A stretch of 21,343 nt of DNA from a virus. Under the pieces are notes generated by a model. The model was not told where the DNA came from. It ran no database searches and saw nothing but the letters and a program-made list of their open reading frames with translations. The stretch is from the IMG/VR virus record IMGVR_UViG_3300025646_000452, positions 1 through 21,343 of that record, one strand, 5' to 3'. The position numbers and the translations under genes were made by a program. The first letter of the stretch is position 1, and every line of letters starts with the position of its first letter. Positions 5,443 to 12,083 of this stretch are shown here, one piece after another.

Positions 5443-5767
5443 CTGAATTATACGGTTTGTATAACTTTTTCATGTTCTCATTGATGTCGTCTTCATTGAC
5501 CATGTAACAATCAATTAAGTCAACTCCCCATAAAGCAAGGTCGTACAATTCTTCCTCGGTCAATACTGACGGGTCATCAAGTTTTACCAACAAACTGCAC
5601 GTTATGTTGTATGGAAATTTTTCTTCGTAGTGGTATTGTACGCCTGTAATTTTTGCGTCAAACCAAACTCCGTCATCGTCGTAATCTGGCTTTGGTGCGT
5701 TCTCAATATCGTACAATTTAACGGAGCATCTTGCTCCAATGAAATCTTCAAAATTATTACTAATCAT
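5429..5767 (-). CDS. Acidic hypothetical protein
   Basis: I do not recognise this 112-aa protein. It is acidic (several D and E runs, for example P-D-Y-D-D-D-G and E-E-E-L-Y-D-L-A), with alternating beta-like stretches such as W-F-D-A-K-I-T-G-V-Q-Y and C-S-L-L-V-K-L. No signal peptide or membrane segment is present. It starts 10 nt after the stop of the small helix-turn-helix gene and is the last gene of the operon from the 7147-7175 promoter. Its final codons contain the next promoter (5413-5442). Confidence 0.7.
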   Translation of the reverse strand: MISNNFEDFIGARCSVKLYDIENAPKPDYDDDGVWFDAKITGVQYHYEEKFPYNITCSLLVKLDDPSVLTEEELYDLALWGVDLIDCYMVNEDDINENMKKLYKPYNSVAPN

Positions 5768-5777
5768 AAAACTAAAA

Positions 5778-5993
5778 TTAACGGTTAATAATTACATCGT
5801 ACAATTCCTGCACACTTACTTTCGTGTGTTCGTGCAGTTCCGGTAGGTACTTCAATAAGTTGCGCCTTTGGTCGCGTTTCAAAATTAGGCGGCTCATTGT
5901 CATCTCGCTCAATCCTAAATCCCGCGCCGCTTGTCCTTGACTTCCGTAATGGTCGCGCAGTAAGATTACCAATTTATCTTTATGAAACCCCAT
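5778..5993 (-). CDS. Small helix-turn-helix DNA-binding protein
   Basis: This 71-aa protein has one clear helix-turn-helix: G-S-Q-G-Q-A-A-R-D-L-G-L-S-E-M-T-M-S-R-L (about residues 17-36), similar to Fis/XRE-type DNA-binding units. A basic segment follows (K-R-D-Q-R-R-N). There is no dimerisation or sensor domain beyond the last 30 residues. It overlaps the preceding helix-turn-helix gene by 28 nt. It may repress the early promoters or bind an operator such as 2415-2429; neither is shown by the sequence. Confidence 0.75.
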   Translation of the reverse strand: MGFHKDKLVILLRDHYGSQGQAARDLGLSEMTMSRLILKRDQRRNLLKYLPELHEHTKVSVQELYDVIINR

Positions 5994-6310
5994 AACAATT
6001 CTATTTTATTTCGTTTGTACTTCGGTTCGTTTGGCCGCACTTGCGCTGCGGGTTGTCGCTTGCGTTCTTGGATAAACTTCATCTTAGCTTGCTGAACGTG
6101 CAAGTAAGGTACGGCGCGTTGTATTTTTTGGTCCGTCTGTCCGTTTAAATATCGTTGATATGCCAAATGATATTTGTAAACGGTTATGTGGCTTAAATTA
6201 AACTTGTGCGCTATCTCGTAATGATTCACACCTCTATTTACCATGTCGTAAATAATTGGTAACGCTTCGGCTAATTGTTTGCCGTTCATTCTGTTTATTG
6301 ACTTTCTCAT
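5966..6310 (-). CDS. Helix-turn-helix DNA-binding protein
   Basis: This 114-aa protein has a helix-turn-helix at about residues 25-47: R-G-V-N-H-Y-E-I-A-H-K-F-N-L-S-H-I-T-V-Y-K-Y. It is followed by a long basic tail (K-R-K-R type residues between about 75 and 105). The pattern resembles transposase or replication-type helix-turn-helix domains that read short repeats. Its ATG overlaps the OB-fold-like gene by 4 nt and its 3' end overlaps the next helix-turn-helix gene by 28 nt, so the two regulators are made together. Confidence 0.7.
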   Translation of the reverse strand: MRKSINRMNGKQLAEALPIIYDMVNRGVNHYEIAHKFNLSHITVYKYHLAYQRYLNGQTDQKIQRAVPYLHVQQAKMKFIQERKRQPAAQVRPNEPKYKRNKIELLWGFIKINW

Positions 6311-6693
6311 TGCTCCAAAATATCGTGTTCACCAATTAACCATTTGTAAAACATTTCCGCTTCGATTATGACGCGGCTTGTTTCTACCTGCCGTTGTGCG
6401 TTGAACTCGACTGCCGCCTTTAACGCCGTTTGACGCATTATGTCTTTATCGCGTCCTGTTCGCTCGCTTGTGGTTGTTTCCGGCTTGCTGACCTTACCTT
6501 TTGCGCCGAACTTGGGGTCGTCGCTTAAAACTTGGTACTGCATCAAATCACCCACTTTGTACGGCGGTGTGTCGCTCTTTGCGTTTACTTCCAACGACTG
6601 ACCGTCCTCGAATGAAACTTTGAAGGAGTACATCTTCCCGTACTTACCTTCCCATGAACCACGCGGTTCGATTGCTGTTATTTTGCTTTGCAT
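6307..6693 (-). CDS. OB-fold-like protein, possible ssDNA binder
   Basis: This 128-aa protein begins with a beta-rich domain (residues 1-60): I-T-A-I-E-P-R-G-S-W, then G-K-M-Y-S-F-K-V-S-F-E-D-G, then Y-K-V-G-D-L-M-Q-Y-Q-V. This layout is like small OB-fold proteins found in Bacteroidetes phage early regions and often taken as single-strand DNA-binding. A charged linker (about 62-85) leads to a helical C-terminus that lacks the classic acidic SSB tip D-D-D-I-P-F. The early operon location supports a DNA metabolism role. The call rests on pattern memory, not on a diagnostic motif. Confidence 0.5.
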   Translation of the reverse strand: MQSKITAIEPRGSWEGKYGKMYSFKVSFEDGQSLEVNAKSDTPPYKVGDLMQYQVLSDDPKFGAKGKVSKPETTTSERTGRDKDIMRQTALKAAVEFNAQRQVETSRVIIEAEMFYKWLIGEHDILEQ

Positions 6694-6703
6694 TGTATAA
6701 AAT

Positions 6704-7129
6704 TTAAACGTGAATAATTACTTCAATACCGTTGCGTTCGCACGAACAAATGCGACCTAAATACGCTACGTCTTCTGCTGCGCTGCCTGTAAACTGCTCG
6801 GCTTGTTCTTGGTAGCCACGGGGAAGAACAACCGTTAGTTCGTTGTCTTGAATCCTTATGCTTATGAACTCCGAACAAAACGCTTCCAACTCATTGATAA
6901 CGTCAAAGTAGGGTTGGTGCTTTGGCTCGGATATTGCGCTCCACTTAACCGGCTCGGAGAACATCCCGCGTGTGTAGAACATCGACTTTGTCGACTGGTC
7001 AACGTATAAACCTTTGTCTGCCGGTTGATATACGTTTGCTTCGGCTACGTCGTGCGACCATTTGTAACCTTTTGCGAGTAGGTGCTGCGCACGCTGTTCG
7101 CTCTCTTGTTGAGTTCCTTGTATAAACAT
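6704..7129 (-). CDS. Hypothetical early protein
   Basis: This protein is 141 aa when started at the ATG at 7129. An in-frame upstream ATG at 7174 would lie inside the promoter at 7147-7175, so it is not chosen. No family is recognised. The C-terminal part has beta-like segments (I-S-I-R-I-Q-D-N-E-L-T-V-V-L-P) and ends I-E-V-I-I-H-V. There is no signal peptide or membrane segment. It is the first gene of a five-gene operon with the OB-fold-like protein, the two helix-turn-helix proteins and the acidic protein. Confidence 0.7.
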   Translation of the reverse strand: MFIQGTQQESEQRAQHLLAKGYKWSHDVAEANVYQPADKGLYVDQSTKSMFYTRGMFSEPVKWSAISEPKHQPYFDVINELEAFCSEFISIRIQDNELTVVLPRGYQEQAEQFTGSAAEDVAYLGRICSCERNGIEVIIHV

Positions 7130-7146
7130 TGTTCGTTTTGTTTGGT

Positions 7147-7175
7147 CAAATATACAAAAAAATACATTCGACAAG
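7147..7175 (-). promoter_or_regulatory. Bacteroidetes-type promoter for early operon
   Basis: On the minus strand CTTG (7175..7172), a 17-bp spacer and a perfect TATATTTG (7154..7147) are followed about 18 bp later by the ATG at 7129. The leader CCAAACAAAACGAACAATG resembles the 18-bp leader repeat found at 2366-2383 and 8041-8058. Confidence 0.72.
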
Positions 7176-7185
7176 TAAAAATGAA

Positions 7186-7539
7186 TTATTTTTTTTTAAG
7201 CCCATGAACGCGAGCAACGGGTTCGGTCTTTGGTTCGGGATAGTCTTCTTCATCCTCTACCTCTACAATGCCAACAGAATACTCCTGTCCTGTTAGGTTA
7301 TCGATGTACTCCCTGACCTCACCTACTTCGGTGGGTGGTATAAATAGATTTCCTTCCTTGTCTGTAAATCGGTGATGGTTTGTGAATTTGTTGTGGTACG
7401 AAAGGGTGGCAAATGGGTTATCGTCAGGATGTTCCAACTGCCTTGCTAATTTACTCCCATTCGGGAATACAAACTCTTCCAACGCTTCGATGCGTTTGGT
7501 GAGTTGGTCAATCATTTGACGTTCTGCAGTCTTCCTCAT
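7186..7539 (-). CDS. Hypothetical protein with N-terminal helix
   Basis: This protein is 117 aa when started at the ATG at 7539. A GTG at 7560 is in frame but would overlap the small gene upstream, whereas the ATG lies 11 nt after that gene's stop. The N-terminus (Q-M-I-D-Q-L-T-K-R-I-E-A-L-E-E-F) is a short heptad-type helix. The middle has E-G-N-L-F-I-P-P, and the end is acidic followed by K-K-K. No family is recognised. Confidence 0.6.
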   Translation of the reverse strand: MRKTAERQMIDQLTKRIEALEEFVFPNGSKLARQLEHPDDNPFATLSYHNKFTNHHRFTDKEGNLFIPPTEVGEVREYIDNLTGQEYSVGIVEVEDEEDYPEPKTEPVARVHGLKKK

Positions 7540-7550
7540 TGTGTTGTGTG

Positions 7551-7721
7551 TTATGCCCACGACCTTTCACAGCGCTCCTGCCGTGGGTTTTCATTGCGCC
7601 AAATCGCTGTCGTCAACTCCAATGAAGCGATATGTTCACGTGTTGCGTTTAACTCTTGCGTAATTGTTTCGCGCCACGTTTGGATGTTCTGCGATTGTAG
7701 GGGGGGAAGGGTTGTTTTCAT
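7551..7721 (-). CDS. 56-aa hypothetical protein
   Basis: An ATG at 7721..7719 opens a 56-codon frame ending in TAA at 7553..7551. The protein starts M-K-T-T-L-P-P-L-Q-S and contains T-W-R-E-T-I-T-Q-E-L-N-A-T-R-E-H-I-A, a probable amphipathic helix. It fills an otherwise empty gap between two genes of the same orientation, with its stop just before the next start. No homologue is recognised. Support is from layout only. Confidence 0.5.
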   Translation of the reverse strand: MKTTLPPLQSQNIQTWRETITQELNATREHIASLELTTAIWRNENPRQERCERSWA

Positions 7722-7761
7722 GGTGTTGAGTTTTTAAGGGCGACCGAAGCCGCGCCGTTGG

Positions 7762-8034
7762 TTAGTTACGTACAATTTCGCAAATGGCTGAATCATAAGT
7801 GAAACCTTCGCCGCCATTGTATCGGTCGTGGCTGCTTACCAAGTCTTCCATTTTCATCGAGTTAAACGCGTCGCGGATAGCTGCTTTTGCGGCTTTGATT
7901 GTTGGGAACTCGGCGGTGTAGAATGATTCACACCCTTGCGCATACTTGGCTTTATCAAATGACGTTGACCAGAAGTTGTTGCGGATTTTCGCTGCTGCGA
8001 ATACTGAACCTTTGATTGTTACCTGTGCTTTCAT
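7762..8034 (-). CDS. Hypothetical early protein (90 aa)
   Basis: The start is placed at the ATG at 8034. An upstream in-frame ATG at 8073 would fall next to the -7 element of the promoter at 8063-8093, upstream of the probable transcription start. The protein has K-A-Q-V-T-I-K-G-S-V-F-A-A-A-K-I at the N-terminus and T-I-K-A-A-K-A-A-I-R-D-A-F in the centre, suggesting a small alpha-beta fold. It is the first gene after the late-region terminators and thus opens the early block. No family is recognised. Confidence 0.65.
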   Translation of the reverse strand: MKAQVTIKGSVFAAAKIRNNFWSTSFDKAKYAQGCESFYTAEFPTIKAAKAAIRDAFNSMKMEDLVSSHDRYNGGEGFTYDSAICEIVRN

Positions 8035-8040
8035 AACTGT

Positions 8041-8058
8041 ATTGTTTGCTTGTTTGAT
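8041..8058 (-). repeat. 18-bp leader repeat, copy 2
   Basis: This is identical over 18 bases to 2366-2383 (minus strand ATCAAACAAGCAAACAAT). It lies between the promoter-like 8063-8093 and the ATG at 8034. The two genes that follow the copies are not related, so the identity belongs to the leader and not to a duplicated gene. Confidence 0.7.
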
Positions 8059-8062
8059 GGTG

Positions 8063-8093
8063 CTAAGATACATAAAATTATATAACTACCAAA
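8063..8093 (-). promoter_or_regulatory. Promoter-like sequence for the 90-aa gene
   Basis: On the minus strand TTTG (8093..8090), a 19-bp spacer and TATCTTAG (8070..8063, one mismatch to TAnnTTTG) are present. The position just after the late terminators and before the shared leader supports it. The -7 element is weaker than in the other three promoters. Confidence 0.5.
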
Positions 8094-8113
8094 CTTTTTC
8101 TAAATTTTTTTTG

Positions 8114-8146
8114 AAAAAAAAGCGACCCCCCCTTTGGAGAGCCGCT
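8114..8146 (-). terminator. Intrinsic terminator, distal of a tandem pair
   Basis: The minus-strand RNA has AGCG/CGCU (8146..8143 with 8124..8121) and an inner stem of seven pairs including G-U pairs (8142..8136 with 8131..8125). The loop is four bases, and a run of eight U follows (8121..8114). It ends the late/lysis transcript before the early promoter. Confidence 0.8.
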
Positions 8147-8148
8147 CA

Positions 8149-8179
8149 AACAAAACAAACAACAACCGCCGAACGGCGG
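8149..8179 (-). terminator. Intrinsic terminator, proximal of a tandem pair
   Basis: The minus-strand RNA has a perfect CCGCC/GGCGG stem with a GUUC loop (8179..8166) followed by a U-rich tract broken by G (8165..8149). It lies 20 bp after the stop of the u-spanin-like gene. It is followed at once by the second hairpin. Confidence 0.65.
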
Positions 8180-8199
8180 GTATTCCCCTCAAATATACG

Positions 8200-8616
8200 C
8201 TATTTAAGGCGATATAGGGCTATTAAAGTAAGAGCGACTATAACCAACCACCACGGGAACGAACGACCAACGGTGGGCTTTATTACGGTTCTCTCGGTGG
8301 TGTGTTCAACGTACACCGTGTCCGCTGGGCACAACACATCAACGTAAACCAATCTCTGCACGGTGTCAACCTTTGTGCGAATCCTGACCTTATCAACGTA
8401 GGTCGTAACGGTGTCAACACTCCAACGGTGAACCGTGTCAACCTGCAATTCAGGTATTGCTACCAATATCGTATCGGTGTGGTATTCAATGACCCGACCT
8501 TCCATTAATATAGTAGGGTCTTTGGCTATCGCTTTGCGAAGATACCAATCCGCCGTGCAACTACTTAATAGGGCAACCGTCGCAAGGGTAAGTGCGTAAA
8601 ACGCGGCGTATCTCAT
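8200..8616 (-). CDS. Lipoprotein with C-terminal membrane helix, u-spanin candidate
   Basis: This 138-aa protein has a type II signal with lipobox L-L-S-S-C (C20) and a membrane helix at the very end (W-W-L-V-I-V-A-L-T-L-I-A-L-Y, about 121-136) followed by R-L-K. The middle is beta-rich and has four V/A-D-T-V repeats. An outer-membrane lipid anchor at one end and an inner-membrane helix at the other is the layout of unimolecular spanins (T1 gp11 type), which fuse the two membranes after cell-wall breakdown. It is the last gene of the lysis cassette, starting inside the holin-like gene and ending before two terminators. Topology is clear; the u-spanin function is inferred. Confidence 0.65.
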   Translation of the reverse strand: MRYAAFYALTLATVALLSSCTADWYLRKAIAKDPTILMEGRVIEYHTDTILVAIPELQVDTVHRWSVDTVTTYVDKVRIRTKVDTVQRLVYVDVLCPADTVYVEHTTERTVIKPTVGRSFPWWLVIVALTLIALYRLK

Positions 8617-8848
8617 CTTCTAACTTGTCTACCTTTGTGCGAAGGTCGCTGTTCTCTTTGATAAGGTCTGTAACCTGAACGCGCAGCGATTCAATAATCC
8701 GATTATTGGTTTCGACGAAACTTTTGTAGTTCTCAAACTCAATCGACGAGGTCTGCGCCCTGCGCATCTTAGTTCCGGCAAACCAACCGACAACACCAGT
8801 TACTAAACCGACGATGACTTCTAAATACCCTTCCATGTCTTCGACCAT
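8561..8848 (-). CDS. Membrane-anchored coiled-coil protein, holin or inner spanin candidate
   Basis: This 95-aa protein (or 91 aa from the ATG at 8836) has one N-terminal membrane helix (V-I-V-G-L-V-T-G-V-V-G-W-F-A-G, about 11-25) followed by basic K-M-R-R. A long coiled coil follows (about 40-85) and then a cysteine pair in Y-P-C-D-G-C-P-I-K. Proteins of this shape are common next to the amidase in Bacteroidetes phages. It starts within the amidase gene and carries the start of the u-spanin-like gene near its own end. A holin, an i-spanin working with the lipoprotein, or an endolysin regulator all fit. Confidence 0.6.
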   Translation of the reverse strand: MVEDMEGYLEVIVGLVTGVVGWFAGTKMRRAQTSSIEFENYKSFVETNNRIIESLRVQVTDLIKENSDLRTKVDKLEDEIRRVLRTYPCDGCPIK

Positions 8849-9240
8849 TTAGTAACGTCAAAGCCGGGGCATTGCGTCGCGTTCAAATCTTTGTGTCCGT
8901 ACAATTTCGCTTCGGGGTAACGCTCTAACAAGTCTTTGAGTAAGTTAATTACGCTTGCTTCTTGCGCTTCGTTCATAGTGTTACTGCCTTTCTTGGAATT
9001 GCCCTTTAAACCACCGATAAAACAAACGCCTATGCTGTCGTGGTTGTGTCCTTTGGTGTGCGCTCCGACCATGTCTTCGGGGCGGCCTACCTCTACCTCA
9101 CCGCTTAATCTCACTACGTAGTGGTAGCCAATCATTCGCCACCCTCGGTTCTTGTGCCACTTATCTATTTCTTTGGCCGTGACGTCGTGGTCGTCCTTTG
9201 TCGCGCTGTAATGCAACACTATCTTTCTGATGGTTCTCAT
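8821..9240 (-). CDS. N-acetylmuramoyl-L-alanine amidase endolysin
   Basis: This 139-aa protein is a single Amidase_2/T7-lysozyme-type domain. The zinc ligands expected for the family are H10 (L-H-Y-S-A-T), H116 (G-H-K-D-L) and C124 (T-Q-C-P-G-F). Y39 in G-Y-H-Y is the catalytic tyrosine position. The lysine found two residues before the cysteine in T7 lysozyme is a threonine here (T122), as in many peptidoglycan recognition proteins. It lacks a signal peptide, so it needs a holin to reach the wall. It cuts the bond between muramic acid and L-alanine. It is first in the lysis cassette and overlaps the next gene by up to 28 nt. Confidence 0.93.
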   Translation of the reverse strand: MRTIRKIVLHYSATKDDHDVTAKEIDKWHKNRGWRMIGYHYVVRLSGEVEVGRPEDMVGAHTKGHNHDSIGVCFIGGLKGNSKKGSNTMNEAQEASVINLLKDLLERYPEAKLYGHKDLNATQCPGFDVTKWSKTWKGI

Positions 9241-9276
9241 TTATCCACTTTTTAAGCTTAACTAAATTCTCCCGTT

Positions 9277-9798
9277 TCATTGATTCCAACTCCACCCTAA
9301 ACGGCTTCCAATCTCGTACCCTGCTACGCTCATTACTTTCGTTTCTGCACACTTATATTCAGGGTAGCGCGTGCGGTTGTCCTTTAAATACCTTATTAAT
9401 TCATACGTAAAATGATGGCTATTTTGCCGCGCCATGTTCCGGATTGAATCAACATCGGTCTGACTTGCGGGGCTGGTTTCAGCCGGCGTGCGTGTAAGTA
9501 AACCGCCGTTGCTAATCTTTACTCTTAAAATGGGCATCATCTCAACCACCGTCCACCACGCGCAAGCCATTCTCACATAATTGTCTAATAGGTAACGGTA
9601 GTCGCTGTTTGACGGTTGGTTAATCGTTCCGGCTTCAATTAACCCTATAATGTGGTCGTATAGTTCCCGACCTAAATAGGGCTTGATGTTCTTTTCCTGC
9701 GCGGTGTAGGTAATTGCTGAAACGTCTAAATCCTCAACGCTTACATTCAAAGGAGTGAAGCGTTTAATAAACGCCGTATCTGTGAATAATACTGCCAT
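9277..9798 (-). CDS. Head-tail connector-like protein
   Basis: This 173-aa protein follows the portal by one base. It is mainly helical, with E-K-N-I-K-P-Y-L-G-R-E-L-Y-D-H-I-I-G-L-I near residues 35-54 and a later R-N-M-A-R-Q-N. It resembles Bacteroidetes phage proteins of the DUF6712 type, which sit next to portal genes and are compared with head-completion or connector proteins. No catalytic motif is seen. The C-terminus ends in a tryptophan-rich G-W-S-W-N-Q. The connector role follows from size, helical make-up and location. Confidence 0.6.
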   Translation of the reverse strand: MAVLFTDTAFIKRFTPLNVSVEDLDVSAITYTAQEKNIKPYLGRELYDHIIGLIEAGTINQPSNSDYRYLLDNYVRMACAWWTVVEMMPILRVKISNGGLLTRTPAETSPASQTDVDSIRNMARQNSHHFTYELIRYLKDNRTRYPEYKCAETKVMSVAGYEIGSRLGWSWNQ

Positions 9799-9799
9799 G

Positions 9800-11659
9800 T
9801 TAGTTTAGTTTACCACGGTTAGGTGTGTCTATTGGCCGCGTGCCGGCTTGGTTGTAATCGAGGTTTTCGTCGCGCATATCAAAGCCGTCCGAAAGGGCAT
9901 CGGCAACGCTCACGCGTTTGTCGTTTTCAAGCCCTTCGTTTGGAAGGAAACGCCCTCTGTCGCGCTTCCTAAACCACACTTGACGCACCCAGTAATGATG
10001 ACAGAAACAACCTCCTTTCCATAGCCAAATAGAATAACTACTTTCGCCGCGCGGGCTGAACTCCGTGTTCACTTGTCCTTCCATCGATTCAATATCCTCG
10101 AATCGGTAACTGACCCCGCCTTTTGAGTTCTCGACCATGTTCCGGCAAAACACGCGGCTGTTGTCTTTTAGCTGCTGTGAATATCTGTACCGTATCTTAT
10201 ACAACCCCGCATCCACTTGACTGCGTTCTTCGGGGTTGGCGAATCGCTTAAACAACTCCACCCTGCGTGCTTCTGATAAATGGAGTTTATATTCCCCTAC
10301 TGAATCTTTTACTTCCGATTCGTGCAGCAACTCCCATTCCTCGCTCATTACTTCGCCTTTGTCGCTAAGGTAGTCTAACCACGTTTGCCCCGTTGCATCG
10401 TCTAAGTCGGGCGTTTGTGCGCTCATCTGAATAGGTAAGGGAAGGGTGTCGTTTACCGCTTCGTCGCTGAAATTAAGCATATTCGATAGGAGCGAACGCC
10501 CTTGTTCTATTGTCAACTCACCAAGTTTCACACGCGTTAAGATGTCCATCGCTGAACTAATCTGAATTCCCGTGAAACTTTCTTTAACGTCGGGAGTTTC
10601 TTCGGCCATTGCGTTTTCAATTTCAACGGAATAACCGAGGTATTGCTCTACTTCTTTGAGCCATTCATTTATGATGCGCTGAAACGGCTCAATTACATCC
10701 TTGTTAAATATCCTTTTAGCTTCCTCCAATTCACTTGCTGCGCTCAACTGACCCGCCGTTTTTACACCAAACAAAGACGGTGTCGTAACGCGGTGTCCAA
10801 TCATTATTTTGTCGGTCGATTCTTGCGATATGAACTGGAACTGGTCGCTCAAATTGCTAACCTCGAAGGGCTTAATCTCGGGCGTTTGTTCGGGGCTGTC
10901 CGAAAAGGTCATCCAAAAACGACCGCTGTTTTCAGCCCCTCCTAACTGCTGTTCAATTTCTCTTCTTATTTCGTTGCGTTCCTCCTTCGGGGGAACTCCC
11001 GATTTGAAGTGAACGCTAAATCCAGGGTGCAACCCGTTTTGAATATTGTTATTGTGAAAGATGCTTACTTGTTTGTCTACTTCAATCCAGTTAACCGCGC
11101 CAATATAGTCGGGCTTTGGGTAGTACATCGAACCGACTGCGAAGGGCTTGCAGTAGATAATCTGCACCGCGTCGCCGCTTGCGGTTATCGGGTTGTACGC
11201 ATCCCATTCTGTAACCTCGAACTCGGTTTCCTTTGCCCAGTCGATACAATGGAAATAAGAATGAACGTTCCCTTCTTCGTCCATCGGAGCGGAACGCCAT
11301 TGTTCAAACGGCGAGTGTTTAATCTGAACAATCCTGTTGCCCTCGGGCGACCAATACACTTCCCAAACGAATCCTCCTTGTATCTTTAAGTCAAGGCACG
11401 TCTTGCGCAGTTGGTCGTCAATGTCAATCGCCTTTGCTCTGTCATCGGTGTAAGTCGCGCCCCTGCCGTAAATCATCGCGGCTATACTTGTCGTTAGGGC
11501 TGAATGCACCGCGCTCGAATTTAGCAAGCTTATGAGGTACTGCGGGAACAAGTTATCTACGCCGTAACTGACGTACTTGTTTCCCCTCTTGTGTTCCTCG
11601 TAGGTTTCGCGTTGGTGGTATTTTGATGCCGCTAACGCGACGATGTTCGCCTTACTCAT
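9800..11659 (-). CDS. Portal protein with C-terminal extra domain
   Basis: This 619-aa protein has a portal core: Y-G-V-D-N-L-F-P-Q-Y-L near the N-terminus, a crown/wing region with P-F-E-Q-W-R, and S-L-F-G-V-K-T-A-G-Q-L-S-A-A-S-E-L-E-E-A near 300-320. The last pattern is common in PBSX-type portals of Bacteroidetes phages. The portal is the dodecameric DNA gate of the head. Residues about 455-619 form an additional domain: S-R-V-F-C-R-N-M-V, Y-R-F-E-D-I, Y-S-I-W-L-W-K-G-G-C-F-C-H-H-Y-W. Its Cys/His arrangement recalls MuF-type minor head proteins. It overlaps the preceding gene by 8 nt. Confidence 0.85.
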   Translation of the reverse strand: MSKANIVALAASKYHQRETYEEHKRGNKYVSYGVDNLFPQYLISLLNSSAVHSALTTSIAAMIYGRGATYTDDRAKAIDIDDQLRKTCLDLKIQGGFVWEVYWSPEGNRIVQIKHSPFEQWRSAPMDEEGNVHSYFHCIDWAKETEFEVTEWDAYNPITASGDAVQIIYCKPFAVGSMYYPKPDYIGAVNWIEVDKQVSIFHNNNIQNGLHPGFSVHFKSGVPPKEERNEIRREIEQQLGGAENSGRFWMTFSDSPEQTPEIKPFEVSNLSDQFQFISQESTDKIMIGHRVTTPSLFGVKTAGQLSAASELEEAKRIFNKDVIEPFQRIINEWLKEVEQYLGYSVEIENAMAEETPDVKESFTGIQISSAMDILTRVKLGELTIEQGRSLLSNMLNFSDEAVNDTLPLPIQMSAQTPDLDDATGQTWLDYLSDKGEVMSEEWELLHESEVKDSVGEYKLHLSEARRVELFKRFANPEERSQVDAGLYKIRYRYSQQLKDNSRVFCRNMVENSKGGVSYRFEDIESMEGQVNTEFSPRGESSYSIWLWKGGCFCHHYWVRQVWFRKRDRGRFLPNEGLENDKRVSVADALSDGFDMRDENLDYNQAGTRPIDTPNRGKLN

Positions 11660-12047
11660 AGTAAATAAAATCTGGTGGTGTTGTTGGGTTGTTTGTCGTT
11701 ACATACGTGTTCGTGTCTACTATTAAGAGAACGCCTGTTTCAACCTCACCCACAACGCTCGCGTCGGTGGGGTCTAAATTGGTCGGGCTGTTCTGACCGT
11801 ACACTCGATATTCATATTGCCCTGCTCGCTCCAATAATACTCCGGTCAAACTAACCGCGTCCGTGTCAATCTCAACCACGGTATAACGGTCGTTGTCGGC
11901 AACGATTATAGGTACAATCGCTTGGGTAGCGTAATCAACCCCCGTAATAGTCATAAGATAGTGCGTAAACGTAGGTAGGTACTTACGCGCTTCAAACCAC
12001 GTGCAATAAAACTGCTGTGAAGGTGTTATCGGTTGAAGTGTTACCAT
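11652..12047 (-). CDS. Virion-type hypothetical protein
   Basis: This 131-aa protein starts at the ATG at 12047, right after the U-tract of the terminator at 12051-12083. The longer frame from 12104 would translate that hairpin and is not chosen. It is beta-rich: R-Y-T-V-V-E-I, then L-T-G-V-L-L-E-R-A-G-Q-Y-E-Y-R-V-Y, then N-L-D-P-T-D-A-S-V-V-G-E-V-E-T-G. This resembles a conserved small protein of Bacteroidetes phage structural regions. It may be a head decoration or tail-completion protein. Its end overlaps the portal start by 8 nt. Confidence 0.65.
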   Translation of the reverse strand: MVTLQPITPSQQFYCTWFEARKYLPTFTHYLMTITGVDYATQAIVPIIVADNDRYTVVEIDTDAVSLTGVLLERAGQYEYRVYGQNSPTNLDPTDASVVGEVETGVLLIVDTNTYVTTNNPTTPPDFIYYE

Positions 12048-12050
12048 AAC

Positions 12051-12083
12051 AAAAAAAAAGGGGCGAGGCATAACGCCTGCCCC
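12051..12083 (-). terminator. Intrinsic terminator between tail-tube and downstream genes
   Basis: The minus-strand RNA has GGGGC/GCCCC and AGGC/GCCU stems (12083..12075 with 12069..12060, one bulge at 12065), a five-base loop, and nine U residues (12059..12051). It lies within the head/tail operon. Partial termination would give more capsid and tube transcript than portal transcript. Confidence 0.8.

Noticed and set aside
7722-7761. Hairpin with UUCG-type loop between the 90-aa and 56-aa genes
   Set aside because: The stem is short and no U-run follows on the minus strand, so it is not a convincing terminator.
8190-8197. TATATTTG on the minus strand after the lysis genes
   Set aside because: The -7 element is exact but no TTG or TTTG lies 17-23 bp upstream, and it would lead straight into two terminators.
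9161-9352. Minus-strand 63-codon frame between the connector-like and amidase genes
   Set aside because: It overlaps both good genes out of frame and is arginine/lysine-rich without a pattern. The real gap there is only 36 bp.
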